In this document: positions 7,854 through 16,372 of the stretch, one piece after another | Layout of the letters: every line of letters starts with the position of its first letter | How positions within the stretch are numbered: the stretch's first letter is position 1 | NCBI GenBank assembly: GCA_938034415.1 | Contig: CALHLE010000018.1 | Span: 22,098 to 86,097 of the forward strand | DNA length: 64,000 bases | Source: an uncultured Anaerolineae bacterium | GTDB lineage: Bacteria > Chloroflexota > Anaerolineae > J036 > Brachytrichaceae | Direction of reading: 5' to 3' | Made by a program: the position numbers and the translations under genes | The notes under the pieces: model-generated | The model's database searches: none | What the model was told of the DNA's origin: nothing | What the model saw: the letters and a program-made list of their open reading frames with translations, nothing else

Positions 7854-9356
7854 ATGAAGAAGTCCTTCGTCGCGCTCGTTGGCCGCCCGAACGTCGGCAA
7901 GAGCACCTTGTTCAACAGGCTGATCGGCGAACGCCTGTCGGTGGTGGACGACCGCCCCGGCACCACGCGCGACCGCATCCAGGCGCCGGTCACATGGCGC
8001 GGCGTCGAGTTCACCCTGGTGGACACCGGCGGCATTGAGCCGCTGGAGCCGCTGCGCAGCAAGGACAAGCCGGCGCTTGCCGAAGCGTCGGCGGACTTCG
8101 TGCGCGAGATTCGCGAACAGGCCGAGATCGCCATCGCCGAGGCCGATGTGCTCGTGTTCACCGTGGACGCGCAGGCCGGGCTGACGGCAGCCGACGAAGC
8201 CGTGGCCGAGATCCTGCGCAGGCTGGTCGGCCAACGCCAGCGCCAGGGCAAATCCACGCCGCCCATCATCATCGCCGCGAGCAAGGCCGAGGCGCAGGCC
8301 CCGCGCGACGCTAGCGTCGAGTTTTACAAGCTCGGCCTGGGCGAGGTCTATCCCGTCAGCGGCATCCACGGCCATGGTGTTGGCGACCTGCTCGACGCCA
8401 TCGTTGCGGCCATCCCGCCTCAGCCGGCGGAGGAAGCCGCGCCGGACGAATCGGTCAAGATCGCGCTGGTGGGCCGCCCCAACGTCGGCAAGTCCTCACT
8501 GTTCAATTGTCTCATCGGCGCGGAACGGGTGATCGTGAGCGATGTGCCGGGCACCACGCGCGACGCCATTGACACGCGCATCGAGTTCGTGGAAGCGGAG
8601 GCCGACGAGGCGATCCGCGACGATTCAAGCATCACGCCCCACCCGACGCGGGTGACCCCCATCACCCTGATAGACACCGCCGGCATCCGCAAGCGCGGCA
8701 GCATCACCCCCGGCGTGGAGAAGTGGAGCGTGCTGCGCGCGTTCAAGGCGGTTGAGCGCAGCGATGTGGCGTTGCTGCTGCTCGACGCAACCGAAGGCGT
8801 GGTCGCCCAGGACGAACACATCGCCGGCTACATCCTCGACGAGAACAAGGGCGTGGTCGTCGTGGTCAACAAGTGGGATCTGATCGAGAGCGCGGAGAAG
8901 GTGGCCCGCACGGCGCAGCCGGTGGAAGGGCTGGGCCTGCTGACGGCCAAGATGCAGGACTTCCTGAAGCTAGTCCAGGACAGGCTGAACTTCATGGCCT
9001 ATGTGCCGGTGCTGTTCGTCAGCGCCAAGACCGGCTTTCGCACCGACCACATCTTGCCGACCGCCCTGCGCGTGAACGAGGCGCGCGCCATGCGCATCTC
9101 GACCAGCGACCTGATGCGCATTGTGCGCGAAGCCAGCGAACGGCACGCTCCGCCGACGCGCGCCGGCAGACGCCTGAAGATTTACATGGCCGCGCAGGTG
9201 GGGGTCAACCCGCCCACCTTCGTCTTCCACGTCAACGACGCGCAACTGGTGCACTTCACCTACGAGCGCTTCCTGGAGAACCGCCTGCGCGAAGCCTTCA
9301 CCTTCCTCGGCACGCCGATCCGGCTGATCTTCCGCGGGCGGCGGGATGAGCGCTAG
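7854..9356 (+). CDS. der: Ribosome-associated GTPase Der (EngA)
   Basis: A 500-residue essential GTPase for 50S subunit assembly, with two tandem G domains and a KH-like C-terminal domain. Each G domain has GRPNVGKS (near residues 9 and 204), a PGTTRD switch I and a DT(A/G)G; the second has NKWD. The C-terminal region carries the family's LMRIVREA...PPTRAGRRLKIYMAAQ segment. It is longer than typical Der (about 440-460), partly from a 20-residue acidic insertion between switch I and DTAG of the second G domain. The ATG at 7854 starts directly at the first G domain. Its stop overlaps the stop of the convergent DUF554 gene in a CTAG. Confidence 0.93.
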   Translation: MKKSFVALVGRPNVGKSTLFNRLIGERLSVVDDRPGTTRDRIQAPVTWRGVEFTLVDTGGIEPLEPLRSKDKPALAEASADFVREIREQAEIAIAEADVLVFTVDAQAGLTAADEAVAEILRRLVGQRQRQGKSTPPIIIAASKAEAQAPRDASVEFYKLGLGEVYPVSGIHGHGVGDLLDAIVAAIPPQPAEEAAPDESVKIALVGRPNVGKSSLFNCLIGAERVIVSDVPGTTRDAIDTRIEFVEAEADEAIRDDSSITPHPTRVTPITLIDTAGIRKRGSITPGVEKWSVLRAFKAVERSDVALLLLDATEGVVAQDEHIAGYILDENKGVVVVVNKWDLIESAEKVARTAQPVEGLGLLTAKMQDFLKLVQDRLNFMAYVPVLFVSAKTGFRTDHILPTALRVNEARAMRISTSDLMRIVREASERHAPPTRAGRRLKIYMAAQVGVNPPTFVFHVNDAQLVHFTYERFLENRLREAFTFLGTPIRLIFRGRRDER

Positions 9357-10093
9357 GTGAAGCCCGGCAATCCGAACGCGCCGAGCGCGGCCACGATGGC
9401 CGGCCCGATCGCCAGCGCGGGCAGGTAGTTGGCCAGCCGAATCTGCTTCAGGTCGAGCAGGGTGAGGCCGATGCCGATGATGAGCAGCGCGCCGGTGGCC
9501 GACAGCACAGCTAGCATCGGCGGGGTCAACCAGCCCTGGAGCTGGCCGGCCAGCAGGGCGATGCCCCCCTGCACCACGACGATGGTGATGACGGAGAAGC
9601 CCACCCCGACCCCCAGCGACGCCGCAAAGGCCAGCGCGGCGAAGCCGTCGAGCGTGCTCTTGATGGCCAGCAGCGAGTAGTCCCCCCGCAGGCCATCCTG
9701 GATCGAGCCGAGGATGGTCATCGGCCCGACGCAGAACACCAGGCTGGCGGCGACGTAGCCGCGAATAAAGCGCGCGGTGCGCTCGGCGTCCTCGCTCTTG
9801 GCGAAGCGCCGCTCCAGCGCCGCGCCGAAGCGATGCAGCGCCCCGTCAATGTCCATCCACTCGCCGACCACGCCGCCGATGAGAATACTCAACAGGATGA
9901 CGATGAACTTGAACGGCGCGTTCTGCTGGTCGGCCATCGCGTCCACGATGTTGAGGACGGCGTAGCCGACGGTGCTTAGGCCCAGGCCGGTGAGCACCGT
10001 CTCGCGCATCCGCGCCGGCAGGCGGTTGCCCAGCGCGACGCCCAGCGCCGCGCCGATCAGCACCGTGACGACGTTCAGGAATGTGCCGACCAT
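9353..10093 (-). CDS. DUF554 family membrane protein
   Basis: A 246-residue protein with about six or seven membrane segments. The N-terminal VGTFLNVVTVLIGAALG and the ILIGGVVGEWMDID segment are typical of DUF554 (YdfK-like) proteins. The family is widespread and its function is not established. It follows xseB by 18 bp on the same strand, so the two may be co-transcribed. Its TAG stop overlaps that of der on the other strand. Confidence 0.8.
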   Translation of the reverse strand: MVGTFLNVVTVLIGAALGVALGNRLPARMRETVLTGLGLSTVGYAVLNIVDAMADQQNAPFKFIVILLSILIGGVVGEWMDIDGALHRFGAALERRFAKSEDAERTARFIRGYVAASLVFCVGPMTILGSIQDGLRGDYSLLAIKSTLDGFAALAFAASLGVGVGFSVITIVVVQGGIALLAGQLQGWLTPPMLAVLSATGALLIIGIGLTLLDLKQIRLANYLPALAIGPAIVAALGAFGLPGFT

Positions 10094-10111
10094 CGTTGCG
10101 AGGGGTGCGCG

Positions 10112-10324
10112 CTAATCCTTCACCTCTCTCACCCGCAGCTCCGCCTGGTCGAGGAGCTGCGCGCAGTGCGCGACTAACCGTTGGCCGTGCGCGTAGAGTT
10201 CCAGCGATTGATCGAGGGGCAATTCGCCGCGTTCGAGCTGCGCCACAATTGCCTCCAGTTGTTGAAAGGCCTGCTCGAACGTGAGTTGCGCGATGCTCGC
10301 TTCGGCGGTCTCCTTTTTGGCCAT
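10112..10324 (-). CDS. xseB: Exodeoxyribonuclease VII small subunit
   Basis: A 70-residue two-helix protein with the XseB signature: LTFEQAFQQLEAIVAQLERGELPLD..., Leu-rich pairing with SLELYAHGQ. It binds the large subunit XseA to form the nuclease that degrades single-stranded DNA from either end. xseA is not in the window, an uncommon separation. A TAACAT -10 box ends 6 bases before the ATG, suggesting a leaderless transcript. Confidence 0.9.
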   Translation of the reverse strand: MAKKETAEASIAQLTFEQAFQQLEAIVAQLERGELPLDQSLELYAHGQRLVAHCAQLLDQAELRVREVKD

Positions 10325-10330
10325 GCGCGA

Positions 10331-10336
10331 ATGTTA
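10331..10336 (-). promoter_or_regulatory. -10 box for probably leaderless xseB
   Basis: TAACAT on the minus strand ends 6 bases before the ATG at 10324. No Shine-Dalgarno is present. Confidence 0.4.
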
Positions 10337-10417
10337 CTGCATAGCACGGGGAAGCTGAGGATGCGCTGCGCGCATAGCAGGATGACCGCAACGGCTGGAA
10401 GCCGACGCGCATCACGC

Positions 10418-10423
10418 TACAAT
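10418..10423 (+). promoter_or_regulatory. -10 box of tRNA-Sec
   Basis: TACAAT ends 12 bases before the tRNA-Sec 5' end. No strong -35 is visible. Confidence 0.5.
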
Positions 10424-10435
10424 CCAGTTGTCCAG

Positions 10436-10529
10436 GAGGGTGGATGCGCCCCGGTGGGCGTCCTGGTCTTCAAAACCAGTGGCAGGTTGCTCAGCAAGCT
10501 GCGGTGAGTTCGACTCTCATCCGCCCTCG
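10436..10529 (+). tRNA. selC: tRNA-Sec (selenocysteine, anticodon TCA)
   Basis: A 94-nt tRNA with every hallmark of bacterial tRNA-Sec. The acceptor is 8 bp (10436-10443 with 10521-10528), discriminator G at 10529, and the T-stem 5 bp (10504-10508 with 10516-10520), giving the 8+5 arrangement. The D-stem is 6 bp with a 4-nt loop (10446-10461). The anticodon arm is CTGGT-CTTCAAA-ACCAG with TCA at 10470-10472. The variable arm is a 24-nt hairpin. It implies that UGA is decoded as selenocysteine somewhere in this genome. No selA, selB or selD is in the window. Confidence 0.95.
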
Positions 10530-10576
10530 TAGCGCGGCTCCTCGCCGGCGCAACGGGCGACGGTTGACCCCGGCGC

Positions 10577-11644
10577 TCAATCGGCGAATTCGTCTACGCC
10601 CTCGTCCTCCTCGCCGGCCTCTGGCTTGGTCGTCGGCGCAAACTTGACGGCTTGGCCGCTGGCGATGGACTCGCGCACTTGCGCTTCGATCTTGGCGGCG
10701 ACTTCGGGGTGCTCGGCCAGGTAGGCTTTGGCGTTTTCGCGTCCTTGGCCGATGCGCGCGCCGTCGTATATGAAAAACGTGCCGCGCTTCTCGACGATGT
10801 TCATGCTGGTGGCCACGTCTAGCATGTCGCCGAGCGTGCTGATGCCCTCGTTATACATGATGTCGAACTCGGCCTCCTTAAAGGGCGGCGCGACCTTGTT
10901 CTTGGTCACGCGCACGCGGGTGCGGCTGCCGGTCACTTCCCCGCCCGACTTGATGGCTTGCACTCGGCGCACGTCCAGGCGCACCGAGGCGTAGAAACGC
11001 AGCGCCATGCCGCCGGTCGTGGTCTCCGGGTTGCCGAACATCACGCCGATCTTCTGGCGGAGCTGGTTGGTGAAGATGATGGCCGTGTTGGTCTGCTTGA
11101 TCACGCCGGCCAGCCGTCGGAGCGCCTTGCTCATCAGCCGCGCCTGGACGCCGGGCTGCAAGTCGGTGATCTCGCCTTCGATCTCGGCCTTCGGCACCAG
11201 CGCGGCCACCGAGTCAATGACGACGACGTCAATCGCGTTCGAGCGGATGAGCTGCTCGGCGATGTCGAACGCCTGCTCGCCCGTGTCGGGCTGTGAGATG
11301 AGCAGATCGTTCACGTTCACGCCGCAGCGCGCCGCGTAGGCCGGATCAAGGGCGTGCTCCATGTCAATGTAGGCCGCGATGCCGCCGCGCTTCTGCGCCT
11401 GCGCCACGATGTGCTGGCAGATTGTGGTTTTGCCCGAAGATTCAGGGCCGTAGATCTCGGTGATTCGCCCGCGCGGGATGCCGCCGACGCCCAGCGCGAT
11501 GTCCAACGCCAGGCTGCCGGTCGGAATGACATCCACGTTCATCTGGGATGCTTCCCCCAGGCGCATGACCGCGCCGTCGCCGTGAGCCTTGAGGATCGAG
11601 GCGAGCGCGATGTCGAGCGCCTTCTTCTTCGCGTCTGCTGCCAT
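10577..11644 (-). CDS. recA: Recombinase RecA
   Basis: A 355-residue RecA, the ATP-dependent strand-exchange protein for homologous recombination and trigger of the SOS response. It has the Walker A GPESSGKT, Walker [10 protein letters not shown], the L2 region with [22 protein letters not shown], and the usual acidic C-terminal tail. Length is normal. AGGAGAAG lies 4 bases before the ATG at 11644. Upstream is a strong -10 box followed directly by a Gram-positive-type LexA site. Confidence 0.98.
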   Translation of the reverse strand: MAADAKKKALDIALASILKAHGDGAVMRLGEASQMNVDVIPTGSLALDIALGVGGIPRGRITEIYGPESSGKTTICQHIVAQAQKRGGIAAYIDMEHALDPAYAARCGVNVNDLLISQPDTGEQAFDIAEQLIRSNAIDVVVIDSVAALVPKAEIEGEITDLQPGVQARLMSKALRRLAGVIKQTNTAIIFTNQLRQKIGVMFGNPETTTGGMALRFYASVRLDVRRVQAIKSGGEVTGSRTRVRVTKNKVAPPFKEAEFDIMYNEGISTLGDMLDVATSMNIVEKRGTFFIYDGARIGQGRENAKAYLAEHPEVAAKIEAQVRESIASGQAVKFAPTTKPEAGEEDEGVDEFAD

Positions 11645-11697
11645 TTCTCTTCTCCTGGGAGCGCCGCCGGGTGTTCACCAACCTGGGCCGGCTGCTC

Positions 11698-11740
11698 GAA
11701 CAACTGTTCTAATTATATTGCGTTCGCATCGGTGAGCAAG
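11698..11740 (-). promoter_or_regulatory. recA promoter with LexA/DinR-type SOS box
   Basis: On the minus strand, a perfect TATAAT (11712-11717) is preceded 16 bp upstream by TTGCTC. Immediately downstream is GAAC-AACT-GTTC (11698-11709). This fits the Bacillus DinR/LexA operator GAACN4GTTC, not the E. coli CTGTN8ACAG. A repressor here would cover the transcription start. Confidence 0.75.
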
Positions 11741-11761
11741 TCGCTTCGCGCGAACGGCGCG

Positions 11762-13045
11762 CTAACGCACCACCAACTGCTCGCGCTCCGGCCCCACGCT
11801 GACCATCGTCACCCGAACGCCGGCCAGCGCCTCAATCCGGGCGATGTAGGCGCGCGCTTCCGCCGGCAAGTCCTCGAAGCTGCGTGCGGATGTGACATCG
11901 TCCTTCCACCCCGGCAGCTCTTCGTAGATCGGCCGGCACTGCGCCAGGATTTCGCTATCCTGCGGGAAATCCTCCAGTTGCGCACCGTGATATGCGTAAG
12001 CCACGCAGATGCGCAGCGGGGCCAGGCCGGTGAGGATGTCCAGCTTGGTGAGCGCCAGCTCGGTCAGGCCGTTCATTTGCGCGGCGTAGCGCAGCGCCAC
12101 GCCGTCGAACCATCCCACGCGACGCGGCCGGCCGGTGGTCGCGCCGTATTCGTCCCAGGGGTTCGCGCCAGTGCCGCGCAAGCGCTGCGCCGGCTCGCCA
12201 TCCAGTTCGGTGACGAACGGCCCTGCGCCGACGCGCGTGCAAAACGCCTTGGCCATGCCGACGACGCGCGTGATCGCTTGGGCCGGCACGCCTAGGCCGG
12301 TCAACACGCCGCCGATGGTCGCGCTAGACGACGTGACGAACGGATACGTGCCGTGGTCAATATCGAGCATGACGGCTTGCGCGCCTTCGGCCAACACGCG
12401 CTTGCCCTGCGCCAGGGCGCGATTCAGCGTGCGGAAGGTGTTGGCTAGATAGGGCGCGACGTGCCGCGCCGCCTCGGCGTATTGGTCGGCAGCCGCCTGG
12501 GCGTCGAGCGGCGGACGCCCATATTCGCGCTCCAGCGCGCGATTGACGCGCTGGGTGTGCTCATACACGGCCTCGGCGAATCGCCCGGGATCGCGCATCA
12601 GCCCTGCGCGCAGCCCCAGGCGCGCCGCCTTGTCGCTGTAGGCAAAACCAATGCCGCGCTGGGTGGTGCCGATGCCGCCTCGCGTCGCTTCGCGCGCGGC
12701 GTCGAGCGCGATATGCCCCGGCAGGATGACGTGCGCAGCCTCGCTGATCTGCAGGTTCTCCGGCGTGACCGGAAATCCGGCGGCGACGATCTCATCGCGC
12801 TCTTTCAGGAAGTGGATCGGGTTGAGCACGACGCCGTTGCCGATGATGTTCAGGCAGCGTTCGCGGAAGATGCCGGCCGGCAGCAGGTGCAACTTGAACA
12901 CCCGCGAACCGATGGTGATGGTATGGCCGGCGTTGTCGCCGCCGTTGAAGCGCGCAACAATATCAGCATCCGCCGCCAACGCATCGGTGATCCGGCCTTT
13001 GCCTTCGTCGCCCCACTGGGCGCCGAGTAAGACGGTGATAGACAT
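11762..13045 (-). CDS. purA: Adenylosuccinate synthetase
   Basis: A 427-residue enzyme joining IMP and aspartate with GTP to make adenylosuccinate, the committed step to AMP. The P-loop GAQWGDEGKG (residues 8-17) contains the catalytic Asp, and NAGHT carries the catalytic His. The GTGANPWDEYGATTGRPRRVGWFD block and the C-terminal base-binding TKLD fit the family. Length is normal. The ATG at 13045 is chosen because upstream frame residues are unrelated to the family. Probably an operon with the DUF6483-like gene 49 bp upstream. Confidence 0.97.
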   Translation of the reverse strand: MSITVLLGAQWGDEGKGRITDALAADADIVARFNGGDNAGHTITIGSRVFKLHLLPAGIFRERCLNIIGNGVVLNPIHFLKERDEIVAAGFPVTPENLQISEAAHVILPGHIALDAAREATRGGIGTTQRGIGFAYSDKAARLGLRAGLMRDPGRFAEAVYEHTQRVNRALEREYGRPPLDAQAAADQYAEAARHVAPYLANTFRTLNRALAQGKRVLAEGAQAVMLDIDHGTYPFVTSSSATIGGVLTGLGVPAQAITRVVGMAKAFCTRVGAGPFVTELDGEPAQRLRGTGANPWDEYGATTGRPRRVGWFDGVALRYAAQMNGLTELALTKLDILTGLAPLRICVAYAYHGAQLEDFPQDSEILAQCRPIYEELPGWKDDVTSARSFEDLPAEARAYIARIEALAGVRVTMVSVGPEREQLVVR

Positions 13046-13094
13046 AGGGTCGTGCCTTTCGCCTTGTATCTGGCCTCTGGTCTCTCCTGTCGTA

Positions 13095-13763
13095 TCAAGC
13101 CGGCGGGCGCCGCGCCTCCAGCTCGGCCAGGCCGGCCTCGACTTCGTCACGCGGCAGGCCGCCGAGAAGCAACTCGTGATCCTTGAGCCGCAGCAATCGC
13201 TCGTAAAACGCCACACCCGCTTCGAGCAGCGATTCATCCTCCGGCGCAGCCTCGAGCAGGCTATACAGGTCGTCCTCGGCGTCGGCGAAGCGATGAATGC
13301 GCTCATGATAGCGGAACAGGCGCTCGCGCGTCGCGAACGGCACATCGAAATGCGCCAATTTCTCGATCAGCGCATCCATCCGCGCGATGTCGTCTTTGGC
13401 GACGCCGAAAGGCTGCCGCAGCAGCGCCTCGAGCAGCACGTTCGCCGCCTTCACGTAGTAGGCTTGCGCCGCATCATATTCGCCGGCCAGGGCGTGCCAG
13501 TCGCCGTCGGCGCTCAACAATCCACTGAGCGCCACGCTTTTATTCATGTCGCCGACCTGGGCCAGGCCGGTTGCCAGGATCAGGTAGTCGTCGGGCGCGT
13601 CGCGGACGAATTGCGGCTCCATGCCCAACAGCTCGCGGTAGGCCAGGTCGAGTTGCTCGCGGGCCTCCGCGCGCTTGTCCTCGGTGAGCAGTTGCTTGAG
13701 CGCGAGCAAGAACTCGCCAAACTGCTCGATCATGCGTTTGATGTAGTCCTGCGAATAGCGCAT
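13095..13763 (-). CDS. DUF6483-like helical protein
   Basis: A 222-residue, almost entirely helical protein of unknown function. The N-terminus MRYSQDYIKRMIEQFGEFL matches what I recall of DUF6483 proteins. The remainder looks like TPR-type helix pairs (LLAEDKRAEAREQLDLAYREL..., FADAEDDLYSLLEAAPEDESLLEAGVAFYERLL). It has no signal peptide or membrane segment. It starts 5 bp after the HDAC-like gene stops, so the two probably share a transcript. Confidence 0.6.
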   Translation of the reverse strand: MRYSQDYIKRMIEQFGEFLLALKQLLTEDKRAEAREQLDLAYRELLGMEPQFVRDAPDDYLILATGLAQVGDMNKSVALSGLLSADGDWHALAGEYDAAQAYYVKAANVLLEALLRQPFGVAKDDIARMDALIEKLAHFDVPFATRERLFRYHERIHRFADAEDDLYSLLEAAPEDESLLEAGVAFYERLLRLKDHELLLGGLPRDEVEAGLAELEARRPPA

Positions 13764-13768
13764 GGCAG

Positions 13769-14863
13769 TCACTTTAGGCCGTTGAGCGCGGCGAAGGCGG
13801 CGATCAAGTCTTCGACCGGCGCTTCCGGCGCCGGACATGGGCCGAGCGGATCTTCGACATCAGCGAGGTTGCCCTGCATGATGCGCAGCGCGTTCAGCAC
13901 GCCGTAGCTGAGGGCCTGCAAGTCGTAGCCGCCCTCGAGCACGACGACCATCCTGCCGCCGCACAGCTCATCGCTCAGCTCACAGAGCACGCGCATCATG
14001 CGCGCGAAGCCGGCCAGCGAGACGCGCATGTGCGCCAGGGGGTCGCGCCAATGCGCATCAAAGCCGGCTGAGACCAGCAGCAGGTTAGGGGCAAACCGCC
14101 GCGCGGCCGGGATGAGGATCTCGTCGAAGACCAGCGCATACCCAAAGTCGCCCGTCTCCGGCGGCAGCGGCACGTTGATCGTCGCCCCGCGCCCCGCGCC
14201 CTTGCCGCGTTCATCGGCGGCGCCGCTGCCGGGGTACACCCAGCCGTACTCGTGGATCGAGACATAGAGCACGCGCGGGTCGTCGTAAAAGAGGGCCTGC
14301 GTGCCGTTGCCGTGATGCACATCGAAGTCCACGATCATCACGCGTTCCGGCCGGGTGTTGCGCTGGTTGCGCACGGCCGAAGGCGACCAGGCGTAGTCGT
14401 GTTCCGCGTCAATGTCGCCCAGCGCGTGCTTGGCCGCAAACGCGATGTTGTTGAACAGGCAAAATCCCTCTCCGTGGTCGGCGAAAGCGTGATGCCCCGG
14501 CGGGCGCACCAGCGCGAAGGCGCGTCGCACCTTGCCTTTCATGACGGCCTCGGTTGCGGCGAGGCTGGCGCCCACAGCCATGGCCGCGGCGTTGAAAGAT
14601 TCGGCCACGATATAGGTGTCGGGGTTGAGCGCGCCGCGACCGCGCTCGCTGAATGCGTATACCTGCGAGACGTAGCGCGGCGAATGCAGCGCGGTCAATT
14701 GCTCAAAAGTGGCTGCTCCGAACGGCAGCGCTTCCAAAGAGGCCAGCGCACCTCGCTCGCGCAGCAGGTCCATGATCGCCCGCAAGCGTCCGGCGTGCTC
14801 CGGATGTCCGGGCAAGTCATGCGCCAGGAAGGCAGGATCGTAGAGATAGCCGACCGCAGACAT
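13769..14863 (-). CDS. Histone deacetylase-like amidohydrolase
   Basis: A 364-residue member of the arginase/deacetylase fold (HDAC, acetoin-utilization AcuC and acetylpolyamine amidohydrolases). All catalytic features are present: RPPGHHA with the paired His, zinc ligands in DFDVHHGNGT and GFDAH, and the terminal EGGYD with the catalytic Tyr. It removes acetyl groups from lysine or polyamine-type amines; the substrate is unknown. GTG at 14872 is an alternative start overlapping the MFS stop. I prefer the ATG at 14863. The putative operon runs MFS, deacetylase, DUF6483-like. Confidence 0.85.
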   Translation of the reverse strand: MSAVGYLYDPAFLAHDLPGHPEHAGRLRAIMDLLRERGALASLEALPFGAATFEQLTALHSPRYVSQVYAFSERGRGALNPDTYIVAESFNAAAMAVGASLAATEAVMKGKVRRAFALVRPPGHHAFADHGEGFCLFNNIAFAAKHALGDIDAEHDYAWSPSAVRNQRNTRPERVMIVDFDVHHGNGTQALFYDDPRVLYVSIHEYGWVYPGSGAADERGKGAGRGATINVPLPPETGDFGYALVFDEILIPAARRFAPNLLLVSAGFDAHWRDPLAHMRVSLAGFARMMRVLCELSDELCGGRMVVVLEGGYDLQALSYGVLNALRIMQGNLADVEDPLGPCPAPEAPVEDLIAAFAALNGLK

Positions 14864-14868
14864 GGCAA

Positions 14869-16239
14869 TCACTTACCGAGGCTCACGAGCGAGCGGCGCC
14901 GTTTGGCCGGGTCCTGCAGCACCGCCACCACCAACAAGCTGCCGATGATCAAAATGACGGCGTTGGCCAGAAAAGGCCCGGCGCGATCCCAATCGTAGAG
15001 CACGCCCATTACCAAAGGGCCGAACACCTGTCCCATGGATTGCGCCAAGGTGTATAAGCCGAAGCCGATGCCGCGCTGCTTGCCGCCGGTCATGTCGGCG
15101 ACCATCGCTTGCTCGGCCGGCACAGCCGCAGCATAACAGGCCGCCTCAAGCGTTGCAAAGAGCATAAGCGCCGCAATCGCCAAGTTGACGGTGGGGAAGA
15201 CCATGCTCAAGAAGGGGATGGTGAGCGAAAACAGGCCGCTTGTCGTCAGGCCGACGACCATCGGCGGCTTGCGCCCGACGCGATCCGCAACCTGACCCAG
15301 GCGCGAGGGCAGAAACGCCCAGATCAGCGCCGCCGGGATGTAGGCCATCGCAATCAGCAGCAGGTTCTGCGTAAGGTGATCTTGGATGAAGGTCAGGATG
15401 AACGGCGCCAGACCATAAGATGAAGCGGTGGTCAGCATGACGATCGCCATCAAGACATACAACTGCGGGTCTATCTTCTGCCGAGCCGCTTCCTCGCGCT
15501 CCGCCTCGATCAAGGCGTATTTGCGCGTCTCCGGCACAGTGCGCACCGCTAGGATGAAGGCGAGCAGCGCCCCAAGCGCATACACGACGAAGATCACCGA
15601 CCACACCGTTTGATTCAATCGCAACCCATGGGTAGGGTCGAAACCGAACAGCAGCAGGATGGGGACGGCGATCAACCCGCCGAACAACCCGCCTCGGTAT
15701 TGTGCCTCCTCGGTGTAGCCAAAGCTGGAGCCACGGCCGCTCTGCCGCGCCAGATCCGCCGTAATCGTGTATGAGGAGAGCAGCATCGTGCCCAGCCCAA
15801 AGCCCTGAACGGTGCGCGCAAGGAAGAGCATGGCCACTGCAAATGACGCATCCGCCTGAATCGCAATTCCGCCCAGCCGGAAGCTGAACTCGCGGGCGAA
15901 GATGAACAACACCATCGCCAGCAGCAAAATGCCGACGCCCAGGCACAAAAAGAACCGGCGGCCGTAGAGGTCCATGCTACGCCCGATGATCGGTCGGGCG
16001 ATGGCCATCATGAACGCCGGGATGGCGAACAGCAGGCCCTTCTCCAGGCCGCTGGCATTGAAGTTGCTCGAATAGATCGGCAGCGCAACGACCAACGCAG
16101 AAGTCGCAAGCGAGGCCAAACGGATCACGGTCTGCAGCCGATGTAGGTTACGGCGCGCTTCCAGCAGGTGAAGGGGCGCCTTTACGGCATCATGGACTGT
16201 CGCAAGCCCATTCTGCGCGCTCTCGATAGTCTGCTGCAT
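14869..16239 (-). CDS. MFS transporter
   Basis: A 456-residue, 12-helix major facilitator protein. After a roughly 35-residue cytoplasmic N-terminus, the first helices lead into the MFS loop 2-3 motif as ARPIIGRSMDLYGRR. A second copy, PSRLGQVADRVGRK, follows helix 8. Substrate is unknown. A drug or metabolite exporter is possible from its resemblance to DHA-type carriers. A TACAAT -10 box 9 bases before the ATG suggests a leaderless mRNA. Confidence 0.82.
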   Translation of the reverse strand: MQQTIESAQNGLATVHDAVKAPLHLLEARRNLHRLQTVIRLASLATSALVVALPIYSSNFNASGLEKGLLFAIPAFMMAIARPIIGRSMDLYGRRFFLCLGVGILLLAMVLFIFAREFSFRLGGIAIQADASFAVAMLFLARTVQGFGLGTMLLSSYTITADLARQSGRGSSFGYTEEAQYRGGLFGGLIAVPILLLFGFDPTHGLRLNQTVWSVIFVVYALGALLAFILAVRTVPETRKYALIEAEREEAARQKIDPQLYVLMAIVMLTTASSYGLAPFILTFIQDHLTQNLLLIAMAYIPAALIWAFLPSRLGQVADRVGRKPPMVVGLTTSGLFSLTIPFLSMVFPTVNLAIAALMLFATLEAACYAAAVPAEQAMVADMTGGKQRGIGFGLYTLAQSMGQVFGPLVMGVLYDWDRAGPFLANAVILIIGSLLVVAVLQDPAKRRRSLVSLGK

Positions 16240-16248
16240 TAGGCGTGA

Positions 16249-16254
16249 ATTGTA
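16249..16254 (-). promoter_or_regulatory. -10 box for probably leaderless MFS gene
   Basis: TACAAT on the minus strand ends 9 bases before the ATG at 16239. No Shine-Dalgarno is seen. Confidence 0.5.
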
Positions 16255-16359
16255 ACCGCATCGGCCGGGTTAAGATGAATCGGCCGGCCCGTAAGCTCGC
16301 AGGCCCAGTCGGCAGCCGCTGTACGGACTCGCATGGACGCTTTAGCAACTGCGTTCGTC

Positions 16360-16365
16360 TAAAAT
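16360..16365 (+). promoter_or_regulatory. -10 box for probably leaderless lipoprotein gene
   Basis: TAAAAT ends 7 bases before the GTG at 16373. A transcript starting at the usual distance would begin at the start codon. Confidence 0.5.
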
Positions 16366-16372
16366 AGCGAGT

